Shown here in pieces: positions 7,450-14,879 of a stretch of 27,114 nt of DNA. Source of the stretch: SXXZ01 sp041177965 (GTDB taxonomy: Bacteria; Verrucomicrobiota; Verrucomicrobiia; Limisphaerales; UBA9464); the NCBI GenBank assembly GCA_041177965.1, contig JBEGWF010000168.1, positions 1-27,114 on the forward strand, given 5' to 3'. Positions within the stretch are counted from its first letter, which is position 1, and every line of letters begins with the position of its first letter. The translations under genes were made by a program, and so were the position numbers. The notes beneath the pieces were generated by a model that saw only the letters and a program-made list of their open reading frames with translations, was not told the DNA's origin and did no database searches.

Positions 7450-7752
7450 ATGAGAATCGAATCCTTTGGGAAGACGTTGGTGGTGAGCGGGCTTGCCGTG
7501 CTGAATGCCGGCAACGCGGGCTCGTTCCGGGACAATGTCCGGGCTTCGGTGCAGCCTCATCACACCCGGATCGACATCGACATGTCGCTGATGAGGGCGA
7601 TCGACAGCACGGGCCTCGGCGCGCTGGTGAGTGTCCACCGGTTCATCACCTCACGGCAGGGGCAGGTGCGGTTGCTCAACCCGGTCCCAGTGGTGCAGAA
7701 GGTCCTCGAGCTCACCCACCTGCACCGCAATTTCGAGATCACCAAGGGATAG
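7450..7752 (+). CDS. STAS-domain anti-sigma factor antagonist-like protein
   Basis: A 100-residue single STAS domain. The segment AIDSTGLGAL (50-59) matches the conserved loop of SpoIIAA/RsbV-type proteins, where the Ser (here Ser53) is phosphorylated by a partner kinase to switch binding. Usual length is 100-115 residues. No anti-sigma kinase or phosphatase gene is next to it, so the partner must lie elsewhere; Verrucomicrobial genomes often scatter these modules. It could alternatively be part of a chemosensory or lipid-asymmetry system, but its sequence is closer to the regulatory type. ATG 7450 is used; the upstream AGGCCTCCTGG is not a good ribosome site. Confidence 0.85.
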   Translation: MRIESFGKTLVVSGLAVLNAGNAGSFRDNVRASVQPHHTRIDIDMSLMRAIDSTGLGALVSVHRFITSRQGQVRLLNPVPVVQKVLELTHLHRNFEITKG

Positions 7753-7793
7753 ATCCGAGGCGGACGGGTTGGCCAAGGGGGGCGAAGGGGCGG

Positions 7794-7856
7794 CGAAGCG
7801 ACAGTGCCCGTTTCGAAGACGGGGCCGGGGAACGCATTCCCACTGTTCAGCCTTCG
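7794..7856. other. Multibranched inverted-repeat structure between convergent genes
   Basis: Nested pairings are visible: CGAAG (7794-7798) with CTTCG (7852-7856); ACAGTG (7801-7806) with CACTGT (7841-7846); and inside these two hairpins, CCCGT/ACGGG (7807-7811, 7819-7823) with a 7-base loop, and GGAA/TTCC (7829-7832, 7837-7840) with loop CGCA. This is a three-way junction 42-104 bases after the STAS stop and before the convergent pseudopilin stop. It has no T-run. It could be a terminator-like 3' end, a small RNA, or chance in GC-rich DNA. Confidence 0.45.
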
Positions 7857-7880
7857 ATCCTCGAAATGGACCTGGGAAGG

Positions 7881-7923
7881 CCTTTGAAATCAGGCCGTTG
7901 AAATCCCGCCTTTGCAATCCAGG
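7881..7923. repeat. Three tandem 14-bp units
   Basis: Three near-identical units follow one another: CCTTTGAAATCAGG (7881-7894), CCGTTGAAATCCCG (7895-7908) and CCTTTGCAATCCAG(G) (7909-7923). The shared core is TTG(A/C)AATC. The block ends 18 bases from the pseudopilin stop, so it would lie in that gene's 3' untranslated region. No gene overlaps it. Confidence 0.65.
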
Positions 7924-7940
7924 CCTCGGCCCGCCTGGGA

Positions 7941-8342
7941 CTACTTCTCGTCGAGCGACACCTGGCCCCCGGCCTCGATGTTGCGGATCTTGCTGGGGAC
8001 CGTGGCCGTCGGGCGGGCCGCGTCGGTGCAATTGCCGATGTTGTACGTCTCGCCCATCACCGAGCTGGGGAACTTGCCTCCCTGGAAGTAGGGAGCCAGT
8101 TCGTCGGTGGTCGGTTCTGCGGTGTCGGGCTTGCGGTTCTCGTTCTGCCAGGTGGTCTTGGCCAGTTCGATGGCCTTCAGGTTGGCCAGGATCGCGTTGT
8201 ATTTGCCCGTTTCCATGAATTTCCGGACGTTCGGCACCGCGATCATCGTCAGGAGTCCGACGATCATCACGGCGATCATCACCTCGACGAGGGTGAAGGC
8301 GGCGCGGAGCGAGGCCCGGCTCAGGTGCTTGCGGGTATTCAT
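7941..8342 (-). CDS. Type IV pilin-like / type II secretion pseudopilin
   Basis: A 133-residue protein with a short basic leader (residues 1-15) followed by FTLVEVMIAVMIVGLL, the N-terminal methylated helix of pilins and pseudopilins; mature Phe16 and Glu20 (fifth position) are in place. The residue before the cleavage site is Ala, where prepilin peptidase usually requires Gly. The remainder is a small GspG-like globular domain with ANLKAIELAKTTW, familiar from the many solitary pseudopilins of PVC bacteria. No assembly gene is nearby. I start at ATG 8342; an in-frame ATG at 8360 would lengthen the leader by six residues. Its partner apparatus, if any, is elsewhere, and surface or secretion function is inferred. 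Confidence 0.85.
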   Translation of the reverse strand: MNTRKHLSRASLRAAFTLVEVMIAVMIVGLLTMIAVPNVRKFMETGKYNAILANLKAIELAKTTWQNENRKPDTAEPTTDELAPYFQGGKFPSSVMGETYNIGNCTDAARPTATVPSKIRNIEAGGQVSLDEK

Positions 8343-8591
8343 GTTGGCAGAAATCGTCATGGGAATCCCAACACCGCCCCGCGGGTTTCGTTGCGGAGGC
8401 CGGTGCGGTCCCGATCGGAACGGGCCGATCAAAGCGTCGCGGACGCCGAAGGGCAAGCCGCGGTCTTCGACTCCATGCGTCCGGGGGGATGGCGTGCACG
8501 GGGTCTCGATCGACCCTCTGTCCGGCGAAGGACCCGGAGTCGATTGGGACATTGCCGAGTCGGGGAGTGTCTCCCACTCTTACGGCGCCGT

Positions 8592-10148
8592 ATGAATGAA
8601 TCCCAGAATCTCGACGAGTTGCTGGTGTCCCGGTCCGACCAGGCCCGGCGACCCGCCGAGCCCTGCACCGTGGTGATCTTCGGAGCCTCGGGCGATTTGA
8701 CCTCCCGGAAGCTGATCCCCGCCCTGTATCATCTGACCCTGGAGAAACTGATGCCGCAGCCCTTCCGGATCGTGGGCTTCGCGCGTCGCGACAAGACCGA
8801 CGACACCTGGCGGACCGAACTGCGGGAGGCCCTGAACAAGTTCTCGCGGACCCAACCCGTGCAGGAGGATGTCTGGAACGCCTTCGCGGCCAACATCCAC
8901 TACTGCCAGGCCGACATGTCCGATGCGGCCGGCTACCAGAAGCTCAAGGCGCTGCTGCACGGGTTCCCCGACGAGCGCCTGCGGACCAACCTGCTGTTCT
9001 ATCTGGCCACCAATCCGAGCCAGTTCGGCGAGGTGACCGGGCACCTGAGCGCCGTGGGACTCCTCCAGAAGGCCGAGTCCAAGGTGACGCCCGAACGCAT
9101 CGTGGTGGAGAAGCCCTTCGGTCATGACCTCGAGACCGCCGAGGCCCTGAACACCGAGCTCACGCGATTCGCCCACGAAAAGCAGATCTTCCGCATCGAC
9201 CACTACCTCGGGAAGGAGACGGTCCAGAACATCCTGACCTTCCGGTTCTCCAACGGGATCTGGGAACGGCTGTGGAACCGCGAGTGCATCGACCACGTGC
9301 AGATCACCGTCGCCGAGAAGCTCGGTGTCGGCTCCCGCGGCGGATACTACGAAGAGGCCGGCGCGATCCGGGACATGGTCCAGAACCACGTGCTGCAGGT
9401 GCTCTCTCTGGTGGGCATGGAGCCGCCGAGCTCCCTGGAGGCCGAGAATGTGCGGGACGAGAAGGTCAAGCTGCTCAAGTCGATCCGGCCGATGACCCCG
9501 GCGCAGGTGGCCGAGAACGTCGTGCGCGGCCAGTACTTCGCCGGCGAGGTCGATGGCGAGGCCCGGCCCGCCTACCGCAGCGAAGGCAAGGTGAAGCCCA
9601 ATTCCCATGTCGAGACGTTCCTGGCCATGCGCCTGTTCGTCGACAATTGGCGATGGCACGGGGTGCCCTTCTACATCCGCACCGGCAAGAACCTGCCGCT
9701 CAGCGCCAGCGAGATCCGCATCCAGTTCAAGAGCGCGCCCAACATCCTCTTCGCCGCCAAGGACCAGCTCGATGCCAATTCGCTCACGCTGCGGCTCCAG
9801 CCCAACGAGGGCATGACCCTTCGCTTCAACGGCAAGGTGCCCGGCGGGGCAGCCGAGTTGAGGCCCGTCCGCATGCATTTCAGCTACGACACCGAGTTCG
9901 GCGCCTACACGCCGGAGGCCTACGAGCGGCTCCTGCTCGAGTCGATGGCGGGCGATGCCACGCTCTTCATCCGCCGCGACGAGGTCGAGACGGCTTGGAA
10001 GATCGTGGATGCCATCCGGAGCGCGTGGGTCGGGAAGCCCCTCACCAACCGCGAATTCTATGCGGCGGGAACCTGGGGACCGGCGGCGGCCGACGACCTC
10101 CTGGCCCAGAGCGGCCACGAGTGGCGCAATCCCCAGCCGAAACACTGA
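8592..10148 (+). CDS. zwf: Glucose-6-phosphate 1-dehydrogenase
   Basis: A 518-residue enzyme oxidising glucose 6-phosphate to 6-phosphogluconolactone with NAD(P)+, the entry to the oxidative pentose phosphate pathway. It shows the dinucleotide-binding GASGDLT (31-37) followed by SRKLIPALY, EKPFG (173-177), and the active-site RIDHYLGKE (201-209, with catalytic His204 and substrate-binding Lys208). Length is usual. ATG 8592 fits where homology begins; a frame running 89 codons further upstream is non-protein-like. No ribosome site is visible. The gene is divergent from the pseudopilin and alone; 6-phosphogluconolactonase and gnd are not adjacent. Confidence 0.96.
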   Translation: MNESQNLDELLVSRSDQARRPAEPCTVVIFGASGDLTSRKLIPALYHLTLEKLMPQPFRIVGFARRDKTDDTWRTELREALNKFSRTQPVQEDVWNAFAANIHYCQADMSDAAGYQKLKALLHGFPDERLRTNLLFYLATNPSQFGEVTGHLSAVGLLQKAESKVTPERIVVEKPFGHDLETAEALNTELTRFAHEKQIFRIDHYLGKETVQNILTFRFSNGIWERLWNRECIDHVQITVAEKLGVGSRGGYYEEAGAIRDMVQNHVLQVLSLVGMEPPSSLEAENVRDEKVKLLKSIRPMTPAQVAENVVRGQYFAGEVDGEARPAYRSEGKVKPNSHVETFLAMRLFVDNWRWHGVPFYIRTGKNLPLSASEIRIQFKSAPNILFAAKDQLDANSLTLRLQPNEGMTLRFNGKVPGGAAELRPVRMHFSYDTEFGAYTPEAYERLLLESMAGDATLFIRRDEVETAWKIVDAIRSAWVGKPLTNREFYAAGTWGPAAADDLLAQSGHEWRNPQPKH

Positions 10149-10150
10149 GC

Positions 10151-10210
10151 GGCTCCGGGCCGAGGGGTTCCCGGTTCCGGGCCAAGGAGTTCCGTAGGGT
10201 CTTCGGAGCC
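10151..10210. repeat. Imperfect 22-bp tandem duplication inside a long stem
   Basis: Two copies of TCCGGGCC(G/A)AGG(G/A)GTTCC lie at 10154-10171 and 10176-10193, period 22. They are bracketed by GGCTCCG (10151-10157) and its reverse complement CGGAGCC (10204-10210). It begins three bases after the zwf stop. A 12-bp palindrome GGCCCCGGGGCC follows at 10231-10242. Confidence 0.5.
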
Positions 10211-10308
10211 TTGGCTTTGGAGAAGGTGCGGGCCCCGGGGCCTGTCAAGGCGGACGGGATCGCAGGGCGGGGCGAGGTGTCTGGGACCGGTGTCTTCGTA
10301 CCGTCATT

Positions 10309-10333
10309 GGGGCCGCCGGTCGACTCCGGCCCC
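10309..10333 (-). terminator. Hairpin just after the HtrA stop, no T-run
   Basis: GGGGCCG (10309-10315) pairs with CGGCCCC (10327-10333), 11-base loop, two bases from the HtrA stop codon. There is no T-tract on either strand, so it is a 3'-end hairpin at best. It lies between convergent zwf and HtrA genes and is flanked by an eight-base direct repeat CCGTCATT (10301-10308, 10333-10340). Confidence 0.35.
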
Positions 10334-10335
10334 CG

Positions 10336-11730
10336 TCATTCCTTGTCGAACTGGCGGCTGAAATCGAGGACCAGTTGGCGCTGCTCGCCGTTGCGGAGCA
10401 GCACCACGAGGACCCGGTGCTTGTCGGCGATCCGGCTCAGCGCCTCGGCATGGATGGCCTTCACATCCGCCGGCGTGACCACGTCCTTGCCGTCGATCTT
10501 GAGGACGATGTCCTGGGGCGAGAGCCCCGCCTGGGCGGCGTTGCCGGGGAACTTCACCCCGTAGATGAACACGCCCTGGTTCCGGTGGAAGAACAGGTCC
10601 GGGTTGTCGAACTGGTTGATGGCCTTGACCGTGAAGTCCCAGCGTCGGCACTCGATCTCCTCGCCCTCCACCTTGCCCTTGGCACGGGGTGTCACCGACA
10701 CCGTCTGACTCAGACCCTTGCGGACCAGCTCCAGTTCGGCCGGCTTGCCCTTGGGCAGGAGCCCGAGCCGCCGCCGGACTCCGGGAAGATCCTCGACGGT
10801 GAGCCCGGTCACCGGGGAGCCGTCGATCTTCACGATCCGGTCGCCCGCCTGGATCCCGGCGCGTCGGGCGGGGCTTTCAGGGTCGGTCTCGGCCACCATC
10901 ACGCCTTCGTTCTCGGGGAAATACACGTTGCGGTTGAAATCCTTGAGGGGCTGCAGCTGCAGGCCTGTCCAGCTCCAGTCCATCTTGCCGTGCTCGCGGA
11001 TCTGGTCGGCCACCACGCGGGCCACCTCGATGGGCACGGTGAAACCCAGATCGCCGCCCCCGGACATCATGCCCCGGGTGTTGAGCCCGACGACCTCGCC
11101 CTGGGTGTTCACCAGCGGGCCGCCCGAGTTGCCCGGGTTGATCGAGGCGTCGGTCTGGAGCCAGGAGCTGTACTCGCTGGAGCCGGGGAGGTACCGCTGG
11201 GTGCAGGAGATGATCCCGATGGAGACCGACCGGGAGAGCCCGAACGGGGCGCCCATGGCCATCACGAAATCGCCCTCCACCAGGTTGGTCGAGACCCCGA
11301 GGCGCGCGAAGGGCAGGGGTTTGGCATCGGCCGGGCGCTCCAGCTTGAGGAGGGCCACGTCGGTGTCCTTGTCTGCACCGAGCACCTTGGCCTTGAAAGC
11401 CTGGCCGTCGGACAGGAGGCACCGGACCTCGGTGGCCTTGTCCACCACGTGCCAGTTGGAGAGCAGTTCCCCATCGGCCGAGATCATCACGCCCGAGCCC
11501 GAGACCTCCTGGGCCTGGCGCTTGCCGCCCTGCATGTCCTCCCGCACGCATTTGATGAACACCACCGACGGGAAGACGCGGTCCTTGGCCGACCGCACCA
11601 CCTGTCGGAAATCGAGCCGTTCCATGCCCTTGGGCAGGGCCTCTTCGGCGAGGGCGACGGGGATGGGAAGGCCCAGGGCGAGGTTCAGCGGGAGGAGGAG
11701 GGAGAGGATCCGGTTCACGGTTCCCGCCAT
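10336..11730 (-). CDS. Exported HtrA/Deg serine protease with two PDZ domains
   Basis: A 464-residue protein with a signal peptide (residues 1-28, hydrophobic from 8, cleavage near ALA-EE), so probably periplasmic. The trypsin-like domain has the catalytic triad His94 (SNWHVVDKA), Asp124 (TDVALLKL) and Ser202 (NPGNSGGPLV). Two PDZ-like segments follow: about 258-350 (with AGIQAGDRIVKIDG) and about 380-460 (with AGLSPQDIVLKIDG). This is the DegP/DegQ layout, a protein quality-control protease of the cell envelope. The start ATG 11730 is preceded by GGAGAGG eight bases upstream, one of the few good ribosome sites in the window. It is divergent from hisG and convergent with zwf. The region between the PDZ segments has a stretch rich in Lys/Glu. 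Whether it is a chaperone, protease or regulator cannot be told from the sequence. Confidence 0.92.
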   Translation of the reverse strand: MAGTVNRILSLLLPLNLALGLPIPVALAEEALPKGMERLDFRQVVRSAKDRVFPSVVFIKCVREDMQGGKRQAQEVSGSGVMISADGELLSNWHVVDKATEVRCLLSDGQAFKAKVLGADKDTDVALLKLERPADAKPLPFARLGVSTNLVEGDFVMAMGAPFGLSRSVSIGIISCTQRYLPGSSEYSSWLQTDASINPGNSGGPLVNTQGEVVGLNTRGMMSGGGDLGFTVPIEVARVVADQIREHGKMDWSWTGLQLQPLKDFNRNVYFPENEGVMVAETDPESPARRAGIQAGDRIVKIDGSPVTGLTVEDLPGVRRRLGLLPKGKPAELELVRKGLSQTVSVTPRAKGKVEGEEIECRRWDFTVKAINQFDNPDLFFHRNQGVFIYGVKFPGNAAQAGLSPQDIVLKIDGKDVVTPADVKAIHAEALSRIADKHRVLVVLLRNGEQRQLVLDFSRQFDKE

Positions 11731-11735
11731 GCTAC

Positions 11736-11746
11736 AGCCTCTCCGG
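11736..11746 (-). promoter_or_regulatory. Shine-Dalgarno of the HtrA gene
   Basis: On the minus strand GGAGAGG is followed by seven bases and then ATG. It is notable because most genes in the window lack such a site, and it fixes the start used for the HtrA gene. Confidence 0.7.
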
Positions 11747-11903
11747 ATCCTGTCGAGTTGCGGAGCCCCCGGCATCGATCGGCTCAAAAATCTGTCGCCC
11801 CCGCGCCCGTTCTCTGGCAGTTCCATGGGTCCCCGAGGGGCGACCCGGGCCGCGGTTCCGGAAGATCCGCGGTGCACGGCGTGGTCCCGGGGGTTCGCCC
11901 ACG

Positions 11904-12821
11904 ATGAGCAAGATCAAAGCCGCCGCCTCCGCCTCAGCGCCCGCGCCCCGCCTCAAGCTGGGGTTGCCCAAGGGCTCGCTGCAGGAGGCCACCCTGGAGA
12001 AGTTCGCCAAGGCCGGATGGAACATCTCCGTCTCGAGCCGGAGCTACGAACCGTATGTCGACGACCCCGAGCTGCAGATCCGCCTGATCCGCGCCCAGGA
12101 GATCGGGCGCTACGTCGCCCTCGGTTACCTGGACGCCGGACTCACCGGCGTCGACTGGATCCATGAGAACGCCGTGGCCGGCGAGGTGCACGAGGTGGGC
12201 GAATTCGTCTTCAGCAAGGCCACCCGCCAACCGACCCGCTGGGTCCTGGCCGTGCCCGAGGAGTCGGACATCCGCACCGTGAAGGACCTCGAGGGCAAGC
12301 GCATCGCCACCGAGGTGGTGGGCATGACCCGCCGATGGCTGCGCAAGCACGGCGTGAAGGCCGAGGTGGAGTTCTCGTGGGGGGCCACCGAGGTGAAGGC
12401 CCGCGAGCTGGTCGATGCGATCGTCGATGTCACCGAGACCGGGTCCTCCCTCCGGGCCAACAAGCTGCGCATCGTCGACACGCTGCTGGTGTCCACGCCG
12501 CGGCTCGTCGCCAACAAGGCGGCCTGGAAGGATCCGTGGCTCCGCTCGAAGATCGAGACCATCGCGCTGCTGCTCAAGGGGGCCATCGAGGCCGAGATCA
12601 AGGTCGGCCTTAAGATGAACATCCGCGAGAAGGACCTTCCAAACCTGTTGCAAAGCCTGCCCTCGCTCCGTAATCCTACCGTCTCAGGTTTGAGTCAGTC
12701 GGGCTGGGTAGCCGTGGAGACCATCATCGACGAACCGGTGGTTCGTGAGTTGATTCCTCGTTTGAAGGCCTTCGGAGCCGAAGGCATCATCGAATATCCG
12801 CTGAACAAGGTGGTCTACTGA
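11904..12821 (+). CDS. hisG: ATP phosphoribosyltransferase, long form
   Basis: A 305-residue enzyme for the first step of histidine synthesis, joining ATP and PRPP. Evidence: LGLPKGSL near the N-terminus (19-26), ALGYLDAGLTGVDWI, TEVVGMTRRWL, and the PRPP-binding AIVDVTETGSSLRAN. A C-terminal ACT-like regulatory domain (about 225-305, with VAVETIIDEP) is present, so it is the long, self-contained form that does not need HisZ and should be feedback-inhibited by histidine. The N-terminus has an extra Ala/Ser/Pro-rich tail of about 15 residues. Codons in the last third, from about 12640, are less GC-rich than in the rest of the gene and continue so into the next gene. No other his gene is adjacent. 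Confidence 0.94.
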   Translation: MSKIKAAASASAPAPRLKLGLPKGSLQEATLEKFAKAGWNISVSSRSYEPYVDDPELQIRLIRAQEIGRYVALGYLDAGLTGVDWIHENAVAGEVHEVGEFVFSKATRQPTRWVLAVPEESDIRTVKDLEGKRIATEVVGMTRRWLRKHGVKAEVEFSWGATEVKARELVDAIVDVTETGSSLRANKLRIVDTLLVSTPRLVANKAAWKDPWLRSKIETIALLLKGAIEAEIKVGLKMNIREKDLPNLLQSLPSLRNPTVSGLSQSGWVAVETIIDEPVVRELIPRLKAFGAEGIIEYPLNKVVY

Positions 12822-12848
12822 CAACGACAACTCAAGACCGACACTGAT

Positions 12849-12950
12849 ATGGGTTCACTCAAGAAACGTCGCAAAGCGAAGATCAACAAACACAAGCGTC
12901 GGAAGAAGCTTCGGCAGAACCGACACAAGAAGCGTACTTGGCAGAAGTAA
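12849..12950 (+). CDS. COX24/AURKAIP1-domain mini ribosomal protein (bS22-like)
   Basis: A 33-residue, highly basic protein: MGSLKKRRKAKINKHKRRKK opens it, then LRQNRHKKRTWQK. Lys, Arg and His make up more than half of the chain. It follows the pattern of the AURKAIP1/COX24 domain: an N-terminal MGS-(V/L)-KK-R-R, a KHKRRKKLR core and a C-terminal basic tail, as in the small-subunit protein bS22 of mycobacteria and in mitochondrial relatives. It probably sits on the small ribosomal subunit bound to 16S rRNA. The gene follows hisG by 27 bases without a ribosome site and is followed by a strong terminator. Codon use (CGT, AAA, AAG) differs from neighbours, as in highly expressed genes. Its function is inferred from family resemblance only. 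Confidence 0.85.
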   Translation: MGSLKKRRKAKINKHKRRKKLRQNRHKKRTWQK

Positions 12951-12992
12951 CGCGTCCGCTTCGGCCGTTTCTCCCAACCATCCGCTTTTCAG

Positions 12993-13032
12993 GACGCGGC
13001 CCAGGTCTCACGACCGGGCCGCGTCGTCTTTT
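12993..13032 (+). terminator. Strong intrinsic terminator after the bS22-like gene
   Basis: GACGCGGCCC (12993-13002) pairs perfectly with GGGCCGCGTC (13016-13025), with an inner GGT/ACC extension (13004-13006, 13013-13015) and loop CTCACG. It is followed by TCTTTT (13027-13032). It closes hisG plus the mini-gene and separates them from the TPR lipoprotein. Confidence 0.9.
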
Positions 13033-13069
13033 GCATCGGGGGCGTTTCGGGGCGAGTCTCCGCCAACCT

Positions 13070-14782
13070 ATGACAGTGGTTCCCAGCGGCCTGACCCACC
13101 GGGTGCGATTTCTTTGCGCGATCGGTGCGGCGGGCCTCCTGACGGTGGGTTGCCGCACCGGTCGGGCGACCGGCCCGGCGACCGGCCCGAAGGGAAAACC
13201 GGGGTCGACGGTCTCCGCCCGTCCCGACCCGGAGCCCTGGGAACGCCGGGCATCCGCGCATGCCGCCTTCGCGGCCGGTCTGGTGCGCGGCATGAACGGC
13301 GACGCCGAGGGGTTGATGTCGTATTTCGAGAGGGTCACCGAGAACGACCTCTCGAATCATGAACTGGTGGCCGACGTGGCCCGCCGGTGCCTCCAGCAGG
13401 GCAGGGTCGATCGTGCCCTGAAACTGCTCGACAGGGCCTGCGAGCGCCCGGAGACCCCGGGCGAGCTCCATGCACTGCACGGGGTGGCGCTCACCCAGGC
13501 CGGGCGCATGGGTGACGCCCTCCGGGCCTACCTGCGGGCGGCCGACCGTCCGCCGGTGGTCCTGGCGGTGTACCAGGCGGTGGTCCGGATCCTGAACGAC
13601 GACCGTCGGGGGGACGACGCGCTGCCCCTGCTGGTCCGCGCGACCACCGGTTTCGCCAAGGATCCCCTGGCCCTGCTCGAGATCGCGGACCTGTATCGGG
13701 CGGTCGGCGTGTCCGATCCCCGTCTCGAGGCCCGTGCCCGCGCGGCCATGCTGGACGTGCTGGCCCGGGTGCGGGCGCTGAAGCCGGAGGATCCGGCCGT
13801 CGCCCTCCGTCTGGCCGATCGATACGCCCAGGCAGGGCTTCCGGAGCCCTCCGAGGCCGTGTTGCGTGAACTCCAGGAACGCTCCCCGCGCAATCCCGCC
13901 GCGGTGGCCCGCCTGGCCGAGATGTACCTGCGATCGGGCCGCATCCCCGAGGCGAGCCGCCAGCTCGAGGCCTTGCGCAAGATCGATCCGGCCAATCCCG
14001 TCACCTACTACTTCCTCGGCGTCGTGGCGTTGGAGGAGAAGCAATTCGAACGGGCCCGCAACCACTTCGAGCGGGCCATCCTCCTCAATCCCGCCCTCGA
14101 GCCGGCGCACACCGATCTCGCCGTGGCCCTGCTGAGCCTCCAGCGACCCGAGGACGCCGCGACCGTCCTCGACCGGGCCCGGGCGGAGATCCCTCCCTCC
14201 TTCCGACTCGAGTACCTTTCCGGGGTCGCCCGTACGCAGCTCAAGCGCTTCGACGATGCCCTGGCGGCCTACCAGACCGCCGAGAAGATCGGCAGCACCC
14301 TCCGCCCGCCGCTCACCGACCACCGTTTCTACTTCCAGGTGGGGGCGATGCTCGAACGGAAGGGCGACGAGGCCAGGAGCATCGAATATCTGGAGAAGTC
14401 CCTCGAGCTGAAGCCCGACTTCGACGAGGCCCTGAACCATCTCGGTTACCTGTGGGCCGAGAAGGGGCTGAACCTTCCGCGGGCCCGGGCCATGATCGAG
14501 CAGGCCCTGAAGGCCGAGCCCGAGAACGCCGCCTACCTCGACAGCATGGGCTGGGTCCTCTTCAGGCTCGGCAAGCCGGCCGAGGCCTTGGCGTGGCTGG
14601 AGAAGGCCCGTAAACGCTTGACCGAGCCGGATGCGACCGTGCTGGACCACCTCGGCGATGCCGCCGCCGCCTGCGGTCGTTGGGATGTCGCCCGCGAAGC
14701 CTGGGCGGAGTCCCTCAAGGTCGAGGCGTCGCCCTCGGTGGCCAAGAAGCTGGCCGAGGCGCCGGGGTCCCGCCCGAAGTGA
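13070..14782 (+). CDS. TPR-repeat lipoprotein
   Basis: A 570-residue protein with a lipoprotein signal: a hydrophobic stretch RVRFLCAIGAAGLL ends in TVGC (Cys near residue 28), a permissive lipobox, so it is likely anchored in a membrane. The rest is Ala/Leu/Arg-rich helices with recurring tetratricopeptide repeats; clear ones include YYFLGVVALEEKQFERARNH, the KSLELKPDFDEALNHLGYLW unit and YLDSMGWVLFRLGKPAEALA. These units usually mediate protein-protein contacts. ATG 13070 is chosen because the signal starts there; a non-ATG-supported extension of 44 residues exists. It is convergent with pabC and follows a terminator, so it has its own promoter. Partners are unknown. Confidence 0.85.
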   Translation: MTVVPSGLTHRVRFLCAIGAAGLLTVGCRTGRATGPATGPKGKPGSTVSARPDPEPWERRASAHAAFAAGLVRGMNGDAEGLMSYFERVTENDLSNHELVADVARRCLQQGRVDRALKLLDRACERPETPGELHALHGVALTQAGRMGDALRAYLRAADRPPVVLAVYQAVVRILNDDRRGDDALPLLVRATTGFAKDPLALLEIADLYRAVGVSDPRLEARARAAMLDVLARVRALKPEDPAVALRLADRYAQAGLPEPSEAVLRELQERSPRNPAAVARLAEMYLRSGRIPEASRQLEALRKIDPANPVTYYFLGVVALEEKQFERARNHFERAILLNPALEPAHTDLAVALLSLQRPEDAATVLDRARAEIPPSFRLEYLSGVARTQLKRFDDALAAYQTAEKIGSTLRPPLTDHRFYFQVGAMLERKGDEARSIEYLEKSLELKPDFDEALNHLGYLWAEKGLNLPRARAMIEQALKAEPENAAYLDSMGWVLFRLGKPAEALAWLEKARKRLTEPDATVLDHLGDAAAACGRWDVAREAWAESLKVEASPSVAKKLAEAPGSRPK

Positions 14783-14879
14783 AATCCGGCCAGGGCACCG
14801 ATCGGCCCCCCCGTCACTGATCACCTCCCGTCCCTCGGCGATCTTCCCGGAGGATCCCGGGGTTCGGCCGTGGTTCCGT

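Noticed and set aside
12989..14824. A 611-codon open frame (-) opposite the TPR lipoprotein
   Set aside because: The plus strand has a signal peptide and repeated TPR units; the minus frame has no family resemblance.
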